Below are positions 8,257 through 17,710 of a stretch of DNA of 64,000 bases, in pieces. A program made the position numbers and the translations under genes. Location of the stretch: the NCBI RefSeq assembly GCF_947489365.1, contig NZ_CANLDB010000002.1, positions 434,001 to 498,000 on the forward strand, read 5' to 3'. This stretch comes from an uncultured Nocardioides sp. (lineage in GTDB: Bacteria; Actinomycetota; Actinomycetes; Propionibacteriales; Nocardioidaceae). The notes below the pieces were generated by a model. That model saw only the letters and a program-made list of their open reading frames with translations, made no database searches and had not been told where the DNA came from. The first letter of the stretch is position 1. Every line of letters starts with the position of its first letter.

Positions 8257-9258
8257 ATGGCCGCCGCCCGCACCGGCGGCGGACGGGCCGGGGTGTTCCT
8301 GCTCGTCCTGCTCCTGCTGGTCGGCATCGCGGTCGGGACCTGGTTCGCCGTCGGACGCCTGCTCGGCCCGATCATCCCCGGCCTGCCGACGGCCGACGGG
8401 TGCACCGTCGAGGTCGACGGCCACACCGTGGCGGTCTCGACCGAGCAGGCCGAGAACGCCGCCCTCATCTCCGCGATCGCCGTCCGGCGCGGCCTGCCCG
8501 CCCGGGCGGCGTCGATCGCCCTGGCGACGGCGTACCAGGAGTCGAAGATCATCAACATCGACTACGGCGACCGCGACTCCCTCGGCCTGTTCCAGCAGCG
8601 GCCCTCGCAGGGCTGGGGGACCGTCGAGCAGGTGCAGGACCCCGTGTACGCCACCAACGCCTTCTACGACGCCCTCGTCGAGGTCGACGGCTACGAGGAC
8701 ATGCGCGTCACCGTGGCCGCCCAGGAGGTGCAGCGCTCCGGCTTCCCCGAGGCGTACGCCGACCACGAGGCCGACGCCCGCGCGCTCGCGTCCGCGCTCA
8801 CCGGCAACTCCGCCGCCCGCTTCACCTGCACCGTCGACGGCGACGTCGAGGCCACCTCCGCCGACCTCGTCGACGTGGGGCTGACCGAGCGGGCGGACGC
8901 CGTACGACGCGACGTGCTGGAGGCGTTCGGGGAGGTCCAGACCGGGGGCTTCGCGCCCGAGGGCGTCGACACCGGGCACATGGAGGGCTCGGCGCACTAC
9001 GACGGCCGCGCCGTCGACTTCTTCTTCCGGCCCGCGAACGGCCCCAACCAGGTCCGCGGGTGGTCGGTGGCGCAGTACCTCGTCGCCCACGCCGCGCGCC
9101 TCGACGTCGCCACCGTCATCTACGACGGCCAGATCTGGACCGCCCGCCGCTCCGCCCAGGGTTGGCGCGAGTACGAGGTCGACACCGAGGGCCGCGACGC
9201 CGCCACCGCCGCGATCCTCGAGCACCGCGACCACGTGCACGTGGACGTCTTCGAGTAG
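8257..9258 (+). CDS. Membrane-anchored peptidoglycan hydrolase-like protein (lytic + M15-like)
   Basis: 333 aa. One N-terminal membrane segment (residues about 11-34) exports the rest. Residues about 60-190 look lysozyme-like, with candidate catalytic Glu95 in TAYQES and the GDRDSLGLFQQRPSQGWG stretch. The C-terminal part has the peptidase M15 zinc signature SxHxxGxAxD (S245, H247, G250, A252, D254) and a final HVH (326-328) that could supply the last ligand and general base. It plausibly cuts cell-wall peptides. The start codon abuts the dapD stop with no gap, so the two are likely co-transcribed. Confidence 0.65.
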   Translation: MAAARTGGGRAGVFLLVLLLLVGIAVGTWFAVGRLLGPIIPGLPTADGCTVEVDGHTVAVSTEQAENAALISAIAVRRGLPARAASIALATAYQESKIINIDYGDRDSLGLFQQRPSQGWGTVEQVQDPVYATNAFYDALVEVDGYEDMRVTVAAQEVQRSGFPEAYADHEADARALASALTGNSAARFTCTVDGDVEATSADLVDVGLTERADAVRRDVLEAFGEVQTGGFAPEGVDTGHMEGSAHYDGRAVDFFFRPANGPNQVRGWSVAQYLVAHAARLDVATVIYDGQIWTARRSAQGWREYEVDTEGRDAATAAILEHRDHVHVDVFE

Positions 9259-9274
9259 ACGCTCCTCGGTCGAC

Positions 9275-9994
9275 CTACCGCGTGCGGACGTAGATCCGCT
9301 GGGGCCGACCTGCCCGGCCGTAGCGCAGGCGCACCTCGAAGCGGCCCACGTCCACGAAGTGCTCGAGGTAGCGCCGGGCGCTGACCCGCGACATCCCGAC
9401 CGCGTCGGCGCACTCGACGGCGGAGACCTCCGCGCCGACGGGGACCGACTCCAGCACCGTCTGGGCCGACTCGGCGGACAACCCCTTGGGCAGCGGTGGG
9501 TCCCGCCGGACGGAGGCGCCGCGGCCGAAGACGGCGTCGATGTCGGCCTGTCCGCCGACCTGCTCGGCGCCCTCGGCGAGGACCCGGTGGGTGTCGGCGA
9601 ACTCCTGCAGCCGCTCGAGCAGGTCGGGCGCCTCGAACGGCTTCACCAGGTACGCCGCCGCCCCCTGGTGCAGCGCGGCACGCACCGTGTCGGCCTCCCG
9701 CGCGGCGGTGATCATGATGACGCCCACCGCCGACACGGCAGGGTCCGCGTGGGCGCGCAGGCGCCGCAGCACCTCGACCCCGGACAGGTCGGGCAGGTGG
9801 ACGTCCAGGAGGACCAGGTCCGGGTGCAGCTGCTCGACCGCCTCGAGGGCCTCGGCCCCCGACCGCACCGTCGCGAGGACGGCGAACCCCGGCGCCCGCT
9901 CCACGAACCGCGCGTGGATCGCCGCGACCCGGAAGTCGTCGTCCACGACGAGGACGCCGACCTCCCCGGTGCGCTCGGACCCGCCCGTGCTCAC
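9275..9994 (-). CDS. CitB/DcuR-type response regulator
   Basis: 239 aa. The receiver domain has the acidic pair in VVDDD, the phospho-acceptor Asp64 in VLLDVHLPD and the Lys of YLVKPFE. The C-terminal region holds a helix-turn-helix (SAVECADAVGMSRVSARRYLEHF) of the CitT/DcuR kind. It pairs with the overlapping sensor kinase and probably activates the divergent tctCBA operon in response to a carboxylate. Confidence 0.9.
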   Translation of the reverse strand: MSTGGSERTGEVGVLVVDDDFRVAAIHARFVERAPGFAVLATVRSGAEALEAVEQLHPDLVLLDVHLPDLSGVEVLRRLRAHADPAVSAVGVIMITAAREADTVRAALHQGAAAYLVKPFEAPDLLERLQEFADTHRVLAEGAEQVGGQADIDAVFGRGASVRRDPPLPKGLSAESAQTVLESVPVGAEVSAVECADAVGMSRVSARRYLEHFVDVGRFEVRLRYGRAGRPQRIYVRTR

Positions 9995-11604
9995 GACTCG
10001 CCCTCCTCCCGCTGCGGGAGCGTCGCGCGGAAGACCGCCCCGCCGAGCTCTCCGCCGTTGTCGACCGTGACGCTACCGCCGCGCGACTCGCAGAGGACCC
10101 GGACGAGCGCGAGCCCGACGCCCCGTCCGGTCCCCGTCGACGGCTTGGTGGTGAAGCCGCGCTCGAAGACCCGCTCGGCGTCCGGCTCGGGGACCCCGGC
10201 GCCGTCGTCGTTGACCTCGACGACGACCTCGCCGTCCACCTCGGTGAGGTGGACGTCGACGTGCCGGCCGCCGGAGTCGGCCGAGGCGTGCAGGGCGTTG
10301 TCGACCAGGTTGCCGACCACCGTCGTCACCGCGGCGGACGTGGCCGACGACAGCCGGCCCAGGCGCGAGCCGGGGACGAGCGCGAGCTCCTGGCCCGACT
10401 CCAGCGCCGAGCTGGTCTTCGCGACCAGCAGCGCGGCGACGGCGGGGTCCTCGACCATCGAGGTGACCGCGTCGCTGATCTCGGCCCGGCGGCGGGTGAG
10501 GTCGCCGACCAGGCGCCGGAGCTCGTCGTACTCCTCGAGCTGGACCAGGCCCGACAGGGTGTGCAGCTGGTTGGCGTGCTCGTGGGTCTGCGCGCGCAGG
10601 GTGTCGGTGACGCTGCGGCTCACGTCGAGCTGGCTCTGGAGGGTGACGAGCTCGGTGCGGTCGCGGACCGTGGTCACGGTGCCGATCGAGCGCCCCTCGC
10701 TGGCGGCCGCCTCGCGGCTGACGACGAGCGCCTTGCCGTCGGCGACGACGACCGCGTCGCGGGCGGGCTCCGCGGCCAGCAGCAGCGACCGCAGGGCGGG
10801 GTGGAGGGCGAGGTCGTCCACGTGGCGCCCCACCGCGTCGGTGGGCAGGCCCAGCAGCGCCCGGGCGCCGTCGTTCAGGACGGTCACCCGCCCGTCGGTG
10901 CCGACCCCGACGACGCCCTCGCGGATGCTGTGCAGCAGCGCCTCGCGGTGGTCGGCGAGGGTGGCGATCTCGGCGGGCTCCAGGCCGCGGGTGCGGCGTC
11001 GTACGAGCCGCGAGAGCAGGTACGACCCGGCGACGCCGAGGCCGGCGGCGATCGAGAGGTAGAGCAGCGTGTTCTGGGCGGTGCCGGGCAGCCGCTCGCC
11101 GAGGGTCGGCGCCAGGACGGCGGCGCCCGCGACGCCGACCTGGAGGAACCCGCCGTCCGCGATGCGGAAGACGGGCCGGTACGACACCAGGAACCGGCGT
11201 CCCCCCAGGTCGTCCTCGCCCGTCCAGGGGCGTCCGTCCAGCGCCGGCGCCGCGTCGTCGTCCCCGATCCGGTCGCCGACGATGGTGGGGTCGGACGACG
11301 CGACGACCACGCCGTCCGCGTCGGCGACGAACGTCAGGTCCACCCCTGCGCTCTCCTGCTGCCGCACGACGGTGGGCGAGATCGAGCGCTGGGCGCCGAC
11401 CTGGTCGGTCTGGGTCTGCACCACCCGGGTGTTGCCGATCTGGTTCGCGGCCTGGCGGGTGACCTGCGTCTGGTCGTTGCGGAACTCGACGTCCGACTGA
11501 CGCACGGAGATCACGGTCACCGCCACCAGCACCAGGGCGATGACACCCATCTGGAAGACGAGGAACTGCCCGGCCAGGGTCAGCCGTGACCACAACGACC
11601 GCAA
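9991..11604 (-). CDS. CitA/DcuS-type sensor histidine kinase
   Basis: 537 aa. Membrane segments lie at about residues 12-34 and 177-197 and flank an extracytoplasmic PAS-like sensor of about 140 residues. A cytoplasmic PAS region follows (about 215-320). The dimerisation box is RAQTHEHANQLHTLSG with phospho-acceptor His341. The HATPase_c domain carries the N box NLVDNALHA and G boxes DDGAG and GRGVGLALV. Kinases of this group sense citrate, fumarate or related acids outside the cell. The 4-nt overlap with the response regulator gene shows tight coupling. Confidence 0.92.
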   Translation of the reverse strand: MRSLWSRLTLAGQFLVFQMGVIALVLVAVTVISVRQSDVEFRNDQTQVTRQAANQIGNTRVVQTQTDQVGAQRSISPTVVRQQESAGVDLTFVADADGVVVASSDPTIVGDRIGDDDAAPALDGRPWTGEDDLGGRRFLVSYRPVFRIADGGFLQVGVAGAAVLAPTLGERLPGTAQNTLLYLSIAAGLGVAGSYLLSRLVRRRTRGLEPAEIATLADHREALLHSIREGVVGVGTDGRVTVLNDGARALLGLPTDAVGRHVDDLALHPALRSLLLAAEPARDAVVVADGKALVVSREAAASEGRSIGTVTTVRDRTELVTLQSQLDVSRSVTDTLRAQTHEHANQLHTLSGLVQLEEYDELRRLVGDLTRRRAEISDAVTSMVEDPAVAALLVAKTSSALESGQELALVPGSRLGRLSSATSAAVTTVVGNLVDNALHASADSGGRHVDVHLTEVDGEVVVEVNDDGAGVPEPDAERVFERGFTTKPSTGTGRGVGLALVRVLCESRGGSVTVDNGGELGGAVFRATLPQREEGES

Positions 11605-11661
11605 TCTCCTCTACCTCCCTAACCGTGACGACCACCACACCCGGCTCGCAGACTCCCACTC

Positions 11662-11679
11662 AGCCGGTGTGAACCGGCT
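11662..11679. promoter_or_regulatory. Candidate operator between citAB-like and tctCBA
   Basis: AGCCGGT and ACCGGCT are perfect 7-nt arms separated by GTGA. The dyad lies in the 103-nt divergent spacer, 28 nt upstream of the tctC start, where a response regulator could bind. Confidence 0.45.
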
Positions 11680-11707
11680 CACTCCCCGATCCACCGAAGA
11701 GGACAGC

Positions 11708-12730
11708 ATGCGACATCGAGCACGACAGGTGCGGCGCACCGCGGGCACGGTCGCCACCACCCTCGCCCTGACCCTGGCCGTCACCTCCTGCGGGGTGACG
11801 CGGTCCCAGGCCGGCGTGGACGACGACCTGCTCATGATCATCCCCAACAGCCCGGGCGGCGGGTACGACCTCACCGGCCGCGCCGCGGTCCGCGTGATGG
11901 AGGACCACGACGTCACCGGCGGTGGCTTCCAGGTCGAGAACTCCATCGGCGCCGGCGGCAGCCTGGCGTTCGCCCAGCTGATGAACCTCGAGGGCGACGA
12001 GGAGTCGATGATGACCGTCGGCCTCGGCGTCGTCGGCTCGCTCTACTCCTTCGGCTCCGAGGAGTCGCTGCAGGACGCGACCCCGATCGCCCAGCTCATC
12101 GAGGAGCAGGAGGGGATCCTGGTCCCCGGCGACTCGCCCTGGCGCACCGTCGACGACTTCGTGCAGGCCTGGGAGGCCGACCCGTCGTCCATCACGGTCG
12201 GCGGGGGCTCGTCGCCGGGCGGACCGGACCACCTCTTCCCCCACCAGCTCGCTGAGGCGGTCGGCGTCGACCCGACGGCGGTCAACTACATCTCGTACGA
12301 CGGCGGCGGCCCGCTCACCAGCGCCCTGCTCGGCAACAAGATCCAGGTCGGGTTCTCCGGCCTGGGCGAGTTCGCGGGCTCCATCGAGAACGGCGACCTC
12401 CGGGTGCTGGCCGTCTCCGGCGAGGAGCGGATCGAGCAGGAGTCGCTCAACGACATCCCGACGCTGGTCGAGTCCGGCATCGACTTCACGTTCCTCAATT
12501 GGCGCGGTGTCCTCGCCCCTCCCGGGATCTCCGCGGAGCGCGAGCAGCAGTACATCGACTACTTCACCGAGATGCGCGCCACCGATGAGTGGACCGAGCA
12601 GCTCGAGGCCAACGGCTGGGAGGACGCGTTCCTCACCGGCGAGGAGTTCGACCAGTTCCTCGTCGAGCAGGACGCCCGCGTCGCGGACACCCTGACCGAG
12701 CTCCAGCTCATCAACGAGGAGGACGCATGA
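11708..12730 (+). CDS. tctC: Tricarboxylate transporter substrate-binding lipoprotein
   Basis: 340 aa. The signal peptide ends in lipobox AVTSC, anchoring the protein outside the membrane. The mature part is a TctC/Bug-type bilobed binding protein (PNSPGGGYDLTGR near the N-terminus, then NSIGAGGS and GGGSSPGGPDH), which delivers a tricarboxylate such as citrate to TctAB. The ATG follows GAGGA. It is the first gene of a four-gene operon in which every start overlaps the previous stop. Confidence 0.93.
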   Translation: MRHRARQVRRTAGTVATTLALTLAVTSCGVTRSQAGVDDDLLMIIPNSPGGGYDLTGRAAVRVMEDHDVTGGGFQVENSIGAGGSLAFAQLMNLEGDEESMMTVGLGVVGSLYSFGSEESLQDATPIAQLIEEQEGILVPGDSPWRTVDDFVQAWEADPSSITVGGGSSPGGPDHLFPHQLAEAVGVDPTAVNYISYDGGGPLTSALLGNKIQVGFSGLGEFAGSIENGDLRVLAVSGEERIEQESLNDIPTLVESGIDFTFLNWRGVLAPPGISAEREQQYIDYFTEMRATDEWTEQLEANGWEDAFLTGEEFDQFLVEQDARVADTLTELQLINEEDA

Positions 12731-13269
12731 GCACCACCAGTCCCGAGGCGCCCACCCCCGCCCCGGCCCCCGAGGAGAAGGCGCCCGAGCGCGGCGTCGA
12801 CGTCGGGCAGATCGTCTTCGCCGGCGTGCTCGGCGTCGCCGGGGCGTACGTCGTGGTTGACGCCACCTCGCTGAACATCGGCTTCGCCGACCCCGTCGGC
12901 CCGCGGCTGTTCCCCTACGTCATCGGCGGCGTCCTGATCGCCCTCTCGGCGATCTGGATCGTCGCCACCCTGCGCGGCGACCGCGCCGAGCCGGAGGACG
13001 GCGAGGACGTCGACCTCGACCAGAAGTCGGACTTCGCCACGGTCGGCAAGCTCGCCGCCGTCCTCGTCGCCAACGTGCTGCTCGTCGGCGTCCTCGGCTG
13101 GGCCGTCACGGGCGGCCTGCTCTTCGCCGGTGCGGCGTGGTCCCTCGGGAGCCGGACCCTGGTCCGCGACCTCCTCGTGGGCGTCGTCCTGGCGGTGCTC
13201 AGCTGGTACTTCTTCTACGTCGCGCTGGGAGTCCCCCTCTCGCCCGGCATCCTGGACGGGATCCTCTGA
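12727..13269 (+). CDS. tctB: Tricarboxylate transporter small membrane subunit
   Basis: 180 aa. A charged, Pro-rich N-terminus is followed by four predicted membrane helices (about residues 28-48, 61-81, 102-135 and 145-170). [11 protein letters not shown] is typical of TctB. An ATGA overlap with tctC and a TGATG overlap with tctA give translational coupling. It partners TctA in the secondary, proton- or sodium-driven TTT transporter. Confidence 0.9.
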   Translation: MSTTSPEAPTPAPAPEEKAPERGVDVGQIVFAGVLGVAGAYVVVDATSLNIGFADPVGPRLFPYVIGGVLIALSAIWIVATLRGDRAEPEDGEDVDLDQKSDFATVGKLAAVLVANVLLVGVLGWAVTGGLLFAGAAWSLGSRTLVRDLLVGVVLAVLSWYFFYVALGVPLSPGILDGIL

Positions 13270-14816
13270 TGGAGACGTTGTCACTGCTCGGGGGCGGCAT
13301 GCTCGACGCCCTCACCCCGATGAACCTCGCGTGGGCGTGCATCGGCGTCCTGCTCGGCACCTTCGTCGGGGTCCTGCCCGGCGTCGGGCCCGCCATGGCG
13401 GTCGCGCTGCTGCTGCCCGTCACCTACGGCCTCGACGTCACCTCGGCGCTGATCATGTTCGCCGGCATCTACTACGGCGGCATGTACGGCGGGTCGACGA
13501 CCTCGATCCTGTTGAACACACCGGGTGAGTCCGCCTCGGTGATGACCGCGCTCGAGGGCAACAAGATGGCGAAGGCGGGGCGCGCCGCGCAGGCGCTGGC
13601 CACCGCCGCCATCGGGTCCTTCGTGGCCGGCACCATCGGCACCCTCGGCGTCATCTTCTTCGCGCCGCCGCTCGCCGAGTTCGCCGTCCAGATCGGGGCG
13701 CCGTCGTACTTCGCGATCATGCTGCTGTCGATGGTGCTGGTCAGCGCCGTCCTCGGTGCCTCCAAGCTGCGCGGCTTCCTCGGTCTGTTCATCGGCCTCG
13801 CGATCGGCCTGGTCGGTCTCGACGGCTCCACCGCCCAGCCCCGGGCGATGCTCGGCCTGAACCAGCTCGCCGAGGGCATCGACGTCGTCGTCGTCGCCGT
13901 CGGGCTGTTCGCCGTCGGCGAGGCGCTGTGGACCGCCGCGCACCTGCGCCGCAAGCCGCTGCAGATCATCCCCGTCGGCCGTCCCTGGATGGGCAAGGAC
14001 GACTGGCGCCGGTCCTGGAAGCCGTGGCTCCGCGGCACCGCCCTGGGCTTCCCGTTCGGCGCCGTCCCCGCCGGCGGTGCGGAGACGCCGACCTTCCTGT
14101 CGTACGTCGCCGAGCGCAAGCTCGCCAAGGGCGGCAAGGGTCGCGAGAAGTTCGGCGAGGGCGCCATCGAGGGCGTCGCCGGCCCGGAGGCCGCGAACAA
14201 CGCCTCCGCCGCGGGCACGCTGGTGCCCCTGCTGGCGCTCGGCCTGCCGGTCACGGCCACGTCTGCGGTGATGCTGGCCGCGATCCAGGGCTACGGCATC
14301 ACGCCCGGCCCGACGCTGATGACCGACCAGCCGGACCTGATCTGGGCGCTGCTGGCCAGCCTGCTGATCGGCAACGCGCTGCTGCTGATCCTCAACCTGC
14401 CCCTGGCGCCGGTGTGGGCGAAGCTGCTCCGCATCCCCCGGCCCCAGCTGTACGCCGGCATCCTCTTCTTCGCCTCGCTCGGGGCCTACGCGTTCCGCCA
14501 GCAGCCGTTCGACGTGGCGCTGCTCGTGGTCTTCGGCGCGCTGGGCTTCGCGATCCGCCGCTTCGGGATCCCGGTCCTGCCGCTGATCCTCGGCGTCATC
14601 CTGGGCCCCCTGATGGAGGCCAAGCTGCGCGAGGCGCTCGACCTGAGCTCCGGCGACCTGAGCGGGCTGTTCAACGAGCCCATCGCGCTCATCGTCTACG
14701 CGATCATCGTGATCGTCGTCGTCGCCCCGCTCGTGTGGTCCCGCGTCGCGCCGACCGCCACGCCCACCACGCCCCACGAGGTCCTCGAGAAGGACCGCCA
14801 GGAGGTCGGATCATGA
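13269..14816 (+). CDS. tctA: Tricarboxylate transporter large membrane subunit
   Basis: 515 aa integral membrane permease. The two conserved family loops are visible: [17 protein letters not shown] near the N-terminus with [19 protein letters not shown], and [20 protein letters not shown] in the middle. About 11-12 hydrophobic helices are present. It forms the translocation path for the tricarboxylate captured by TctC. Confidence 0.95.
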   Translation: METLSLLGGGMLDALTPMNLAWACIGVLLGTFVGVLPGVGPAMAVALLLPVTYGLDVTSALIMFAGIYYGGMYGGSTTSILLNTPGESASVMTALEGNKMAKAGRAAQALATAAIGSFVAGTIGTLGVIFFAPPLAEFAVQIGAPSYFAIMLLSMVLVSAVLGASKLRGFLGLFIGLAIGLVGLDGSTAQPRAMLGLNQLAEGIDVVVVAVGLFAVGEALWTAAHLRRKPLQIIPVGRPWMGKDDWRRSWKPWLRGTALGFPFGAVPAGGAETPTFLSYVAERKLAKGGKGREKFGEGAIEGVAGPEAANNASAAGTLVPLLALGLPVTATSAVMLAAIQGYGITPGPTLMTDQPDLIWALLASLLIGNALLLILNLPLAPVWAKLLRIPRPQLYAGILFFASLGAYAFRQQPFDVALLVVFGALGFAIRRFGIPVLPLILGVILGPLMEAKLREALDLSSGDLSGLFNEPIALIVYAIIVIVVVAPLVWSRVAPTATPTTPHEVLEKDRQEVGS

Positions 14817-15202
14817 TCGTCGTCGCCTACACCCCCGACGTCTACGGCGAGGCCGCCCTCGCCCACGCCGTCACCGAGGCGGGGATTCGCCGCCTGGGCG
14901 TCGTCGTCGTGAACGCCACCCGCGGCGACGCGTTCGTCGACGAGCGGTTCGCCTCCGGCGAGCGGCTCGCCGAGCTCGACGCGGCGCTCGGCGAGCAGGG
15001 CCTCACCCACGAGGTCCGCCAGCCCGTCGGCGTCGAGCCGTCCGAGGCCGTGATCGACGTGGTCAAGGAGGTCGGCGGCACCCTCGTGGTCGTCGGCATC
15101 CGCCACCGCAGCCCGGTCGGCAAGGTGCTCATGGGCAGCGTCGCCCAGCGCATCCTGCTCGACGCCCCCTGCCCGGTGCTGGCGGTGAAGCCGGCGGGCT
15201 GA
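14813..15202 (+). CDS. Universal stress protein (UspA family)
   Basis: 129 aa single USP domain. The ATP-binding loop [15 protein letters not shown] and the ending [13 protein letters not shown] are characteristic. The ATG overlaps the tctA stop (ATGA), so it is made from the transport operon. Placing a Usp gene last in a tct operon suggests a regulatory or protective role tied to carbon uptake; this is inference. Confidence 0.88.
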   Translation: MIVVAYTPDVYGEAALAHAVTEAGIRRLGVVVVNATRGDAFVDERFASGERLAELDAALGEQGLTHEVRQPVGVEPSEAVIDVVKEVGGTLVVVGIRHRSPVGKVLMGSVAQRILLDAPCPVLAVKPAG

Positions 15203-15234
15203 CTGACCCCGGTCGGTCGTCGTGACCCCGGATC

Positions 15235-15273
15235 GTGCGGGATCGGTGCTCGCTGCGAGCACCGGTCCCGCAC
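15235..15273. terminator. 18-bp hairpin between usp and dapC
   Basis: Arms 15235-15252 and 15256-15273 pair with a single G-U wobble and a CTG loop. The hairpin lies between convergent genes and would terminate both transcripts. It has no T-tract. Confidence 0.75.
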
Positions 15274-15282
15274 GGACGTGCG

Positions 15283-16416
15283 TCAGGCCAGGCGCTGCGC
15301 GGCGGCGGTGATGCGCTCGTCGGTCGCGGTGACCGCGATCCGCACGTGCCGCTCCCCCGCGGTGCCGTAGAACGCGCCCGGGGCGGCGAGGATGCCACGC
15401 TCGGCCAGCCACGACATGGTGTCCCAGCAGGACTCGTCGCGGGTGCTCCAGAGGTACAGCGCGGCCTCGGAGTGGTCGATGCGGAAGCCGACGCCCTCCA
15501 GGGCGCGCCACATCGTGGCCCGGCGGGCGGCGTACCGGTGGCGCTGCTCGACCACGTGCTCGTCGTCGTCGAGCGCCGCGACCATGGCGGTCTGCTGGGG
15601 TCCGGGCATCATCAGGCCGAGGTTCTTGCGGACCTCGAGCAGCTCGCCCACCACCGCGGGGTCGCCGGCGTAGAAGGCGCAGCGGTAGCCCGCGAGGTTG
15701 GAGCGCTTGGACAGCGAGTGGACGGCGAGCAGGCCGTCGTGGCTGTCCCCGCAGACGTCCGGGTGCAGGATCGAGGACGGGCCCTGCTCGGTCGCCGGGT
15801 CGTGCCAGGAGCACTCGACGTAGCACTCGTCGGAGACGAGCAGGACGCCGGCGTCGCGGGCCCAGGTGACCAGCTCGCGGAGCCGCTCGGGGCTGGTGAC
15901 GCGTCCCGACGGGTTGGACGGCGAGTTGATCCACACCAGCGCGGGCGTGCGGTCGAGCGTCTCCGGCTCGTCGCTCGCGACGATCTCGGCGCCGACGAGC
16001 TTCGCCCCCACCTCGTACGACGGGTAGGCCAGCGACGGCTGGACGACGAGGTCGCCCGGGCCGAGCCCGAGGTGGACGCCGAGGGCGCTGATCGCCTCCT
16101 TCGAGCCGAGCAGCGGCAGCACGGAGGCGTCCGTGGCCCCGATGACGCCACAACGCCGCGCGAGCCAGTCGAGGATCGCGCGACGGGTCTCGGGCCGTCC
16201 GGCGGTCGCCGGGTAGCCCGGCGAGTCGGCACCTGCTGCGAGGGCCTCCCTGACGACGGTCGGCGTCGGGTCGACCGGCGTGCCGATCGAGAGGTCGACG
16301 ATGCCGTCGGGGTGCGCGCGGGCGCGCTCGCCGTACCCGGCGATCCGGTCCCAGGGGAACTCGGGCAGCCGGGAGGAGACGGGTTTCGAGGCTCGCTGCG
16401 CTCGCACCTCAACCAC
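15283..16416 (-). CDS. dapC: Succinyldiaminopimelate transaminase
   Basis: 377 aa fold-type I PLP aminotransferase. The PLP lysine is in HSLSKRSNLAGYR. NSPSNPSGR and SDECYVE are aminotransferase class I/II motifs, and the protein resembles the mycobacterial enzyme annotated as DapC, which also sits beside a ferredoxin gene. Homology starts at residue 14 (SSRLPEFPWD). The preceding residues and the GTG start are encoded inside a short repeat element, so the true start is uncertain. It acts in lysine/diaminopimelate synthesis with dapD. Confidence 0.88.
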   Translation of the reverse strand: MVEVRAQRASKPVSSRLPEFPWDRIAGYGERARAHPDGIVDLSIGTPVDPTPTVVREALAAGADSPGYPATAGRPETRRAILDWLARRCGVIGATDASVLPLLGSKEAISALGVHLGLGPGDLVVQPSLAYPSYEVGAKLVGAEIVASDEPETLDRTPALVWINSPSNPSGRVTSPERLRELVTWARDAGVLLVSDECYVECSWHDPATEQGPSSILHPDVCGDSHDGLLAVHSLSKRSNLAGYRCAFYAGDPAVVGELLEVRKNLGLMMPGPQQTAMVAALDDDEHVVEQRHRYAARRATMWRALEGVGFRIDHSEAALYLWSTRDESCWDTMSWLAERGILAAPGAFYGTAGERHVRIAVTATDERITAAAQRLA

Positions 16417-16417
16417 C
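16382..16417. repeat. REP-like intergenic element overlapping the dapC start
   Basis: The block runs from GGTTTCGAGGCTCGCTGCG to CTCGCACCTCAACCACC and has the look of the short palindromic elements that recur in Nocardioides-type genomes (from memory, not verified). It lies between fdxA and the conserved part of dapC and provides the only in-frame start codon. Confidence 0.5.
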
Positions 16418-16431
16418 GACGGGGTGGTAGA

Positions 16432-16758
16432 TCACTCGTCGTGCTCCTGCGGGGGCAGCGCGGCGACGATCGGGTGGTCGTGGTCGATCTCGCCCATCTT
16501 GGCGGCGCCGCCGGGCGAGCCCAGGTCGTCGAAGAACTTCACGTTGGCGTCGTAGAAGTCCTTCCACTGCTCCGGGGTGTCGTCCTCGTAGAAGATCGCC
16601 TCGACCGGGCAGACCGGCTCGCAGGCGCCGCAGTCGACGCACTCGTCGGGGTGGATGTAGAGCATCCGCTTGCCCTCGTAGATGCAGTCCACGGGGCACT
16701 CGTCGACGCACGCGCGGTCCTTGAGGTCCACACACGGCTGCGCGATGACGTAGGTCAC
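16432..16758 (-). CDS. fdxA: 7Fe (3Fe-4S/4Fe-4S) ferredoxin
   Basis: 108 aa. N-terminal cysteine pattern CVDECPVDCIYEG and the second cluster CVDCGACEPVCPVEAI are diagnostic of actinobacterial FdxA/FdxC. The acidic C-terminal tail is family-typical. It carries low-potential electrons to oxygenases and other redox partners in the cytoplasm. AGGAGG lies 7 nt before the ATG, so this gene has a normal leader. The fdx-dapC neighbourhood is conserved with mycobacteria. Confidence 0.95.
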   Translation of the reverse strand: MTYVIAQPCVDLKDRACVDECPVDCIYEGKRMLYIHPDECVDCGACEPVCPVEAIFYEDDTPEQWKDFYDANVKFFDDLGSPGGAAKMGEIDHDHPIVAALPPQEHDE

Positions 16759-16819
16759 CAGATCCTCCTGAAGGCGTTGTGGCAGCCGACCCGTGAACGG
16801 TCGGCAGCGGTGGCCAGCC

Positions 16820-16825
16820 TAGTAT
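16820..16825 (+). promoter_or_regulatory. Candidate -10 box, leaderless start of GNAT gene
   Basis: TAGTAT, exactly 6 nt before the GTG at 16832. It is among the best TANNNT matches in the window and there is no Shine-Dalgarno. Confidence 0.6.
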
Positions 16826-16831
16826 CCCGAC

Positions 16832-17710
16832 GTGCTGGGACCACACGTGGTGGGTGCGCGGATCGTGGTCCGCCACCTGTTGCCCGGTCGCACCGGGCCC
16901 TCGGGGGGTCCCGCGATGAGCGACGTCCTCGGGATCTGCGAGGAGTGGACGGACGACGACCTCGTCGTCCGCACCGAGGACGGGGCGCTGCGGCGCGTCC
17001 CCCACGACCTGGTCGTGACCGGCAAGCCCGTGCCACCCCGCTCGTCGGTCCTGCTGCGGGTGCCCGCCGCGCGGCTGCACCGCGCCGGGCTGGTCATGTG
17101 GACCGGGCTCGAGACCGAGCCCCTCGGCGACTGGCTGCTGCGCTCCGCCCCGCACGAGGCGGCCCGCCGCGCGAACTCCACCCTCGCGTTCGGCGACCCC
17201 GACCTCCCCGCCGAGGAGGCCCACGCCGCGGTCGTCGCCTTCCACACCGCCCGGGGAGGCGTGCCGGTCGTCGCCGTCGAGGTCGGGTCCGCGGCGCACG
17301 CCGGTGTCGAGGCCGCCGGGTGGGTGCGTCACCGCGACGGCGAGGACGACACCCTCGTGCAGGTCGCGTCCATCGCGATGCTCCGCCGCGGGCTGCCGCC
17401 CGAGCCGGAGCCGTCCGAGGTGGTCGAGGACGGCCCCCGGGTGGCGCTCGCCGTGCCCGGCGCCCGCGGTCGGGCGGCGTCCGACGGGGACTGGCTGGGG
17501 CTGTACGGCATCGAGACCGACCCCGACCACCGCCGCCGGGGCCTCGCGCTGCAGGTGGTGTCGGGGCTCCTCGCCCGGGGCGCGGAGCGGGGAGCGCGGT
17601 CGGCGTACCTGCAGGTCCACGCCACCAACACCCCCGCGCTCGCGCTGTACGAGCGTCTGGGGTTCGTCACCCACCACGCCTACCGCTACCTGGTGCCGCC
17701 GACCCCCTAG
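16832..17710 (+). CDS. GNAT acetyltransferase with N-terminal SH3-like region
   Basis: 292 aa. The N-terminal 60 residues form a small beta domain (GARIVVRHLL ... LVVRTEDGALRRVPHDLVVTGKPVPPR). The C-terminal GNAT fold has the acetyl-CoA loop (DPDHRRRGLALQVV) and the family ending NTPALALYERLGF. The acceptor is unknown; such two-domain GNATs are widespread in actinobacteria beside fdxA. The start codon is set by the -10-like box directly upstream. Confidence 0.82.
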   Translation: MLGPHVVGARIVVRHLLPGRTGPSGGPAMSDVLGICEEWTDDDLVVRTEDGALRRVPHDLVVTGKPVPPRSSVLLRVPAARLHRAGLVMWTGLETEPLGDWLLRSAPHEAARRANSTLAFGDPDLPAEEAHAAVVAFHTARGGVPVVAVEVGSAAHAGVEAAGWVRHRDGEDDTLVQVASIAMLRRGLPPEPEPSEVVEDGPRVALAVPGARGRAASDGDWLGLYGIETDPDHRRRGLALQVVSGLLARGAERGARSAYLQVHATNTPALALYERLGFVTHHAYRYLVPPTP

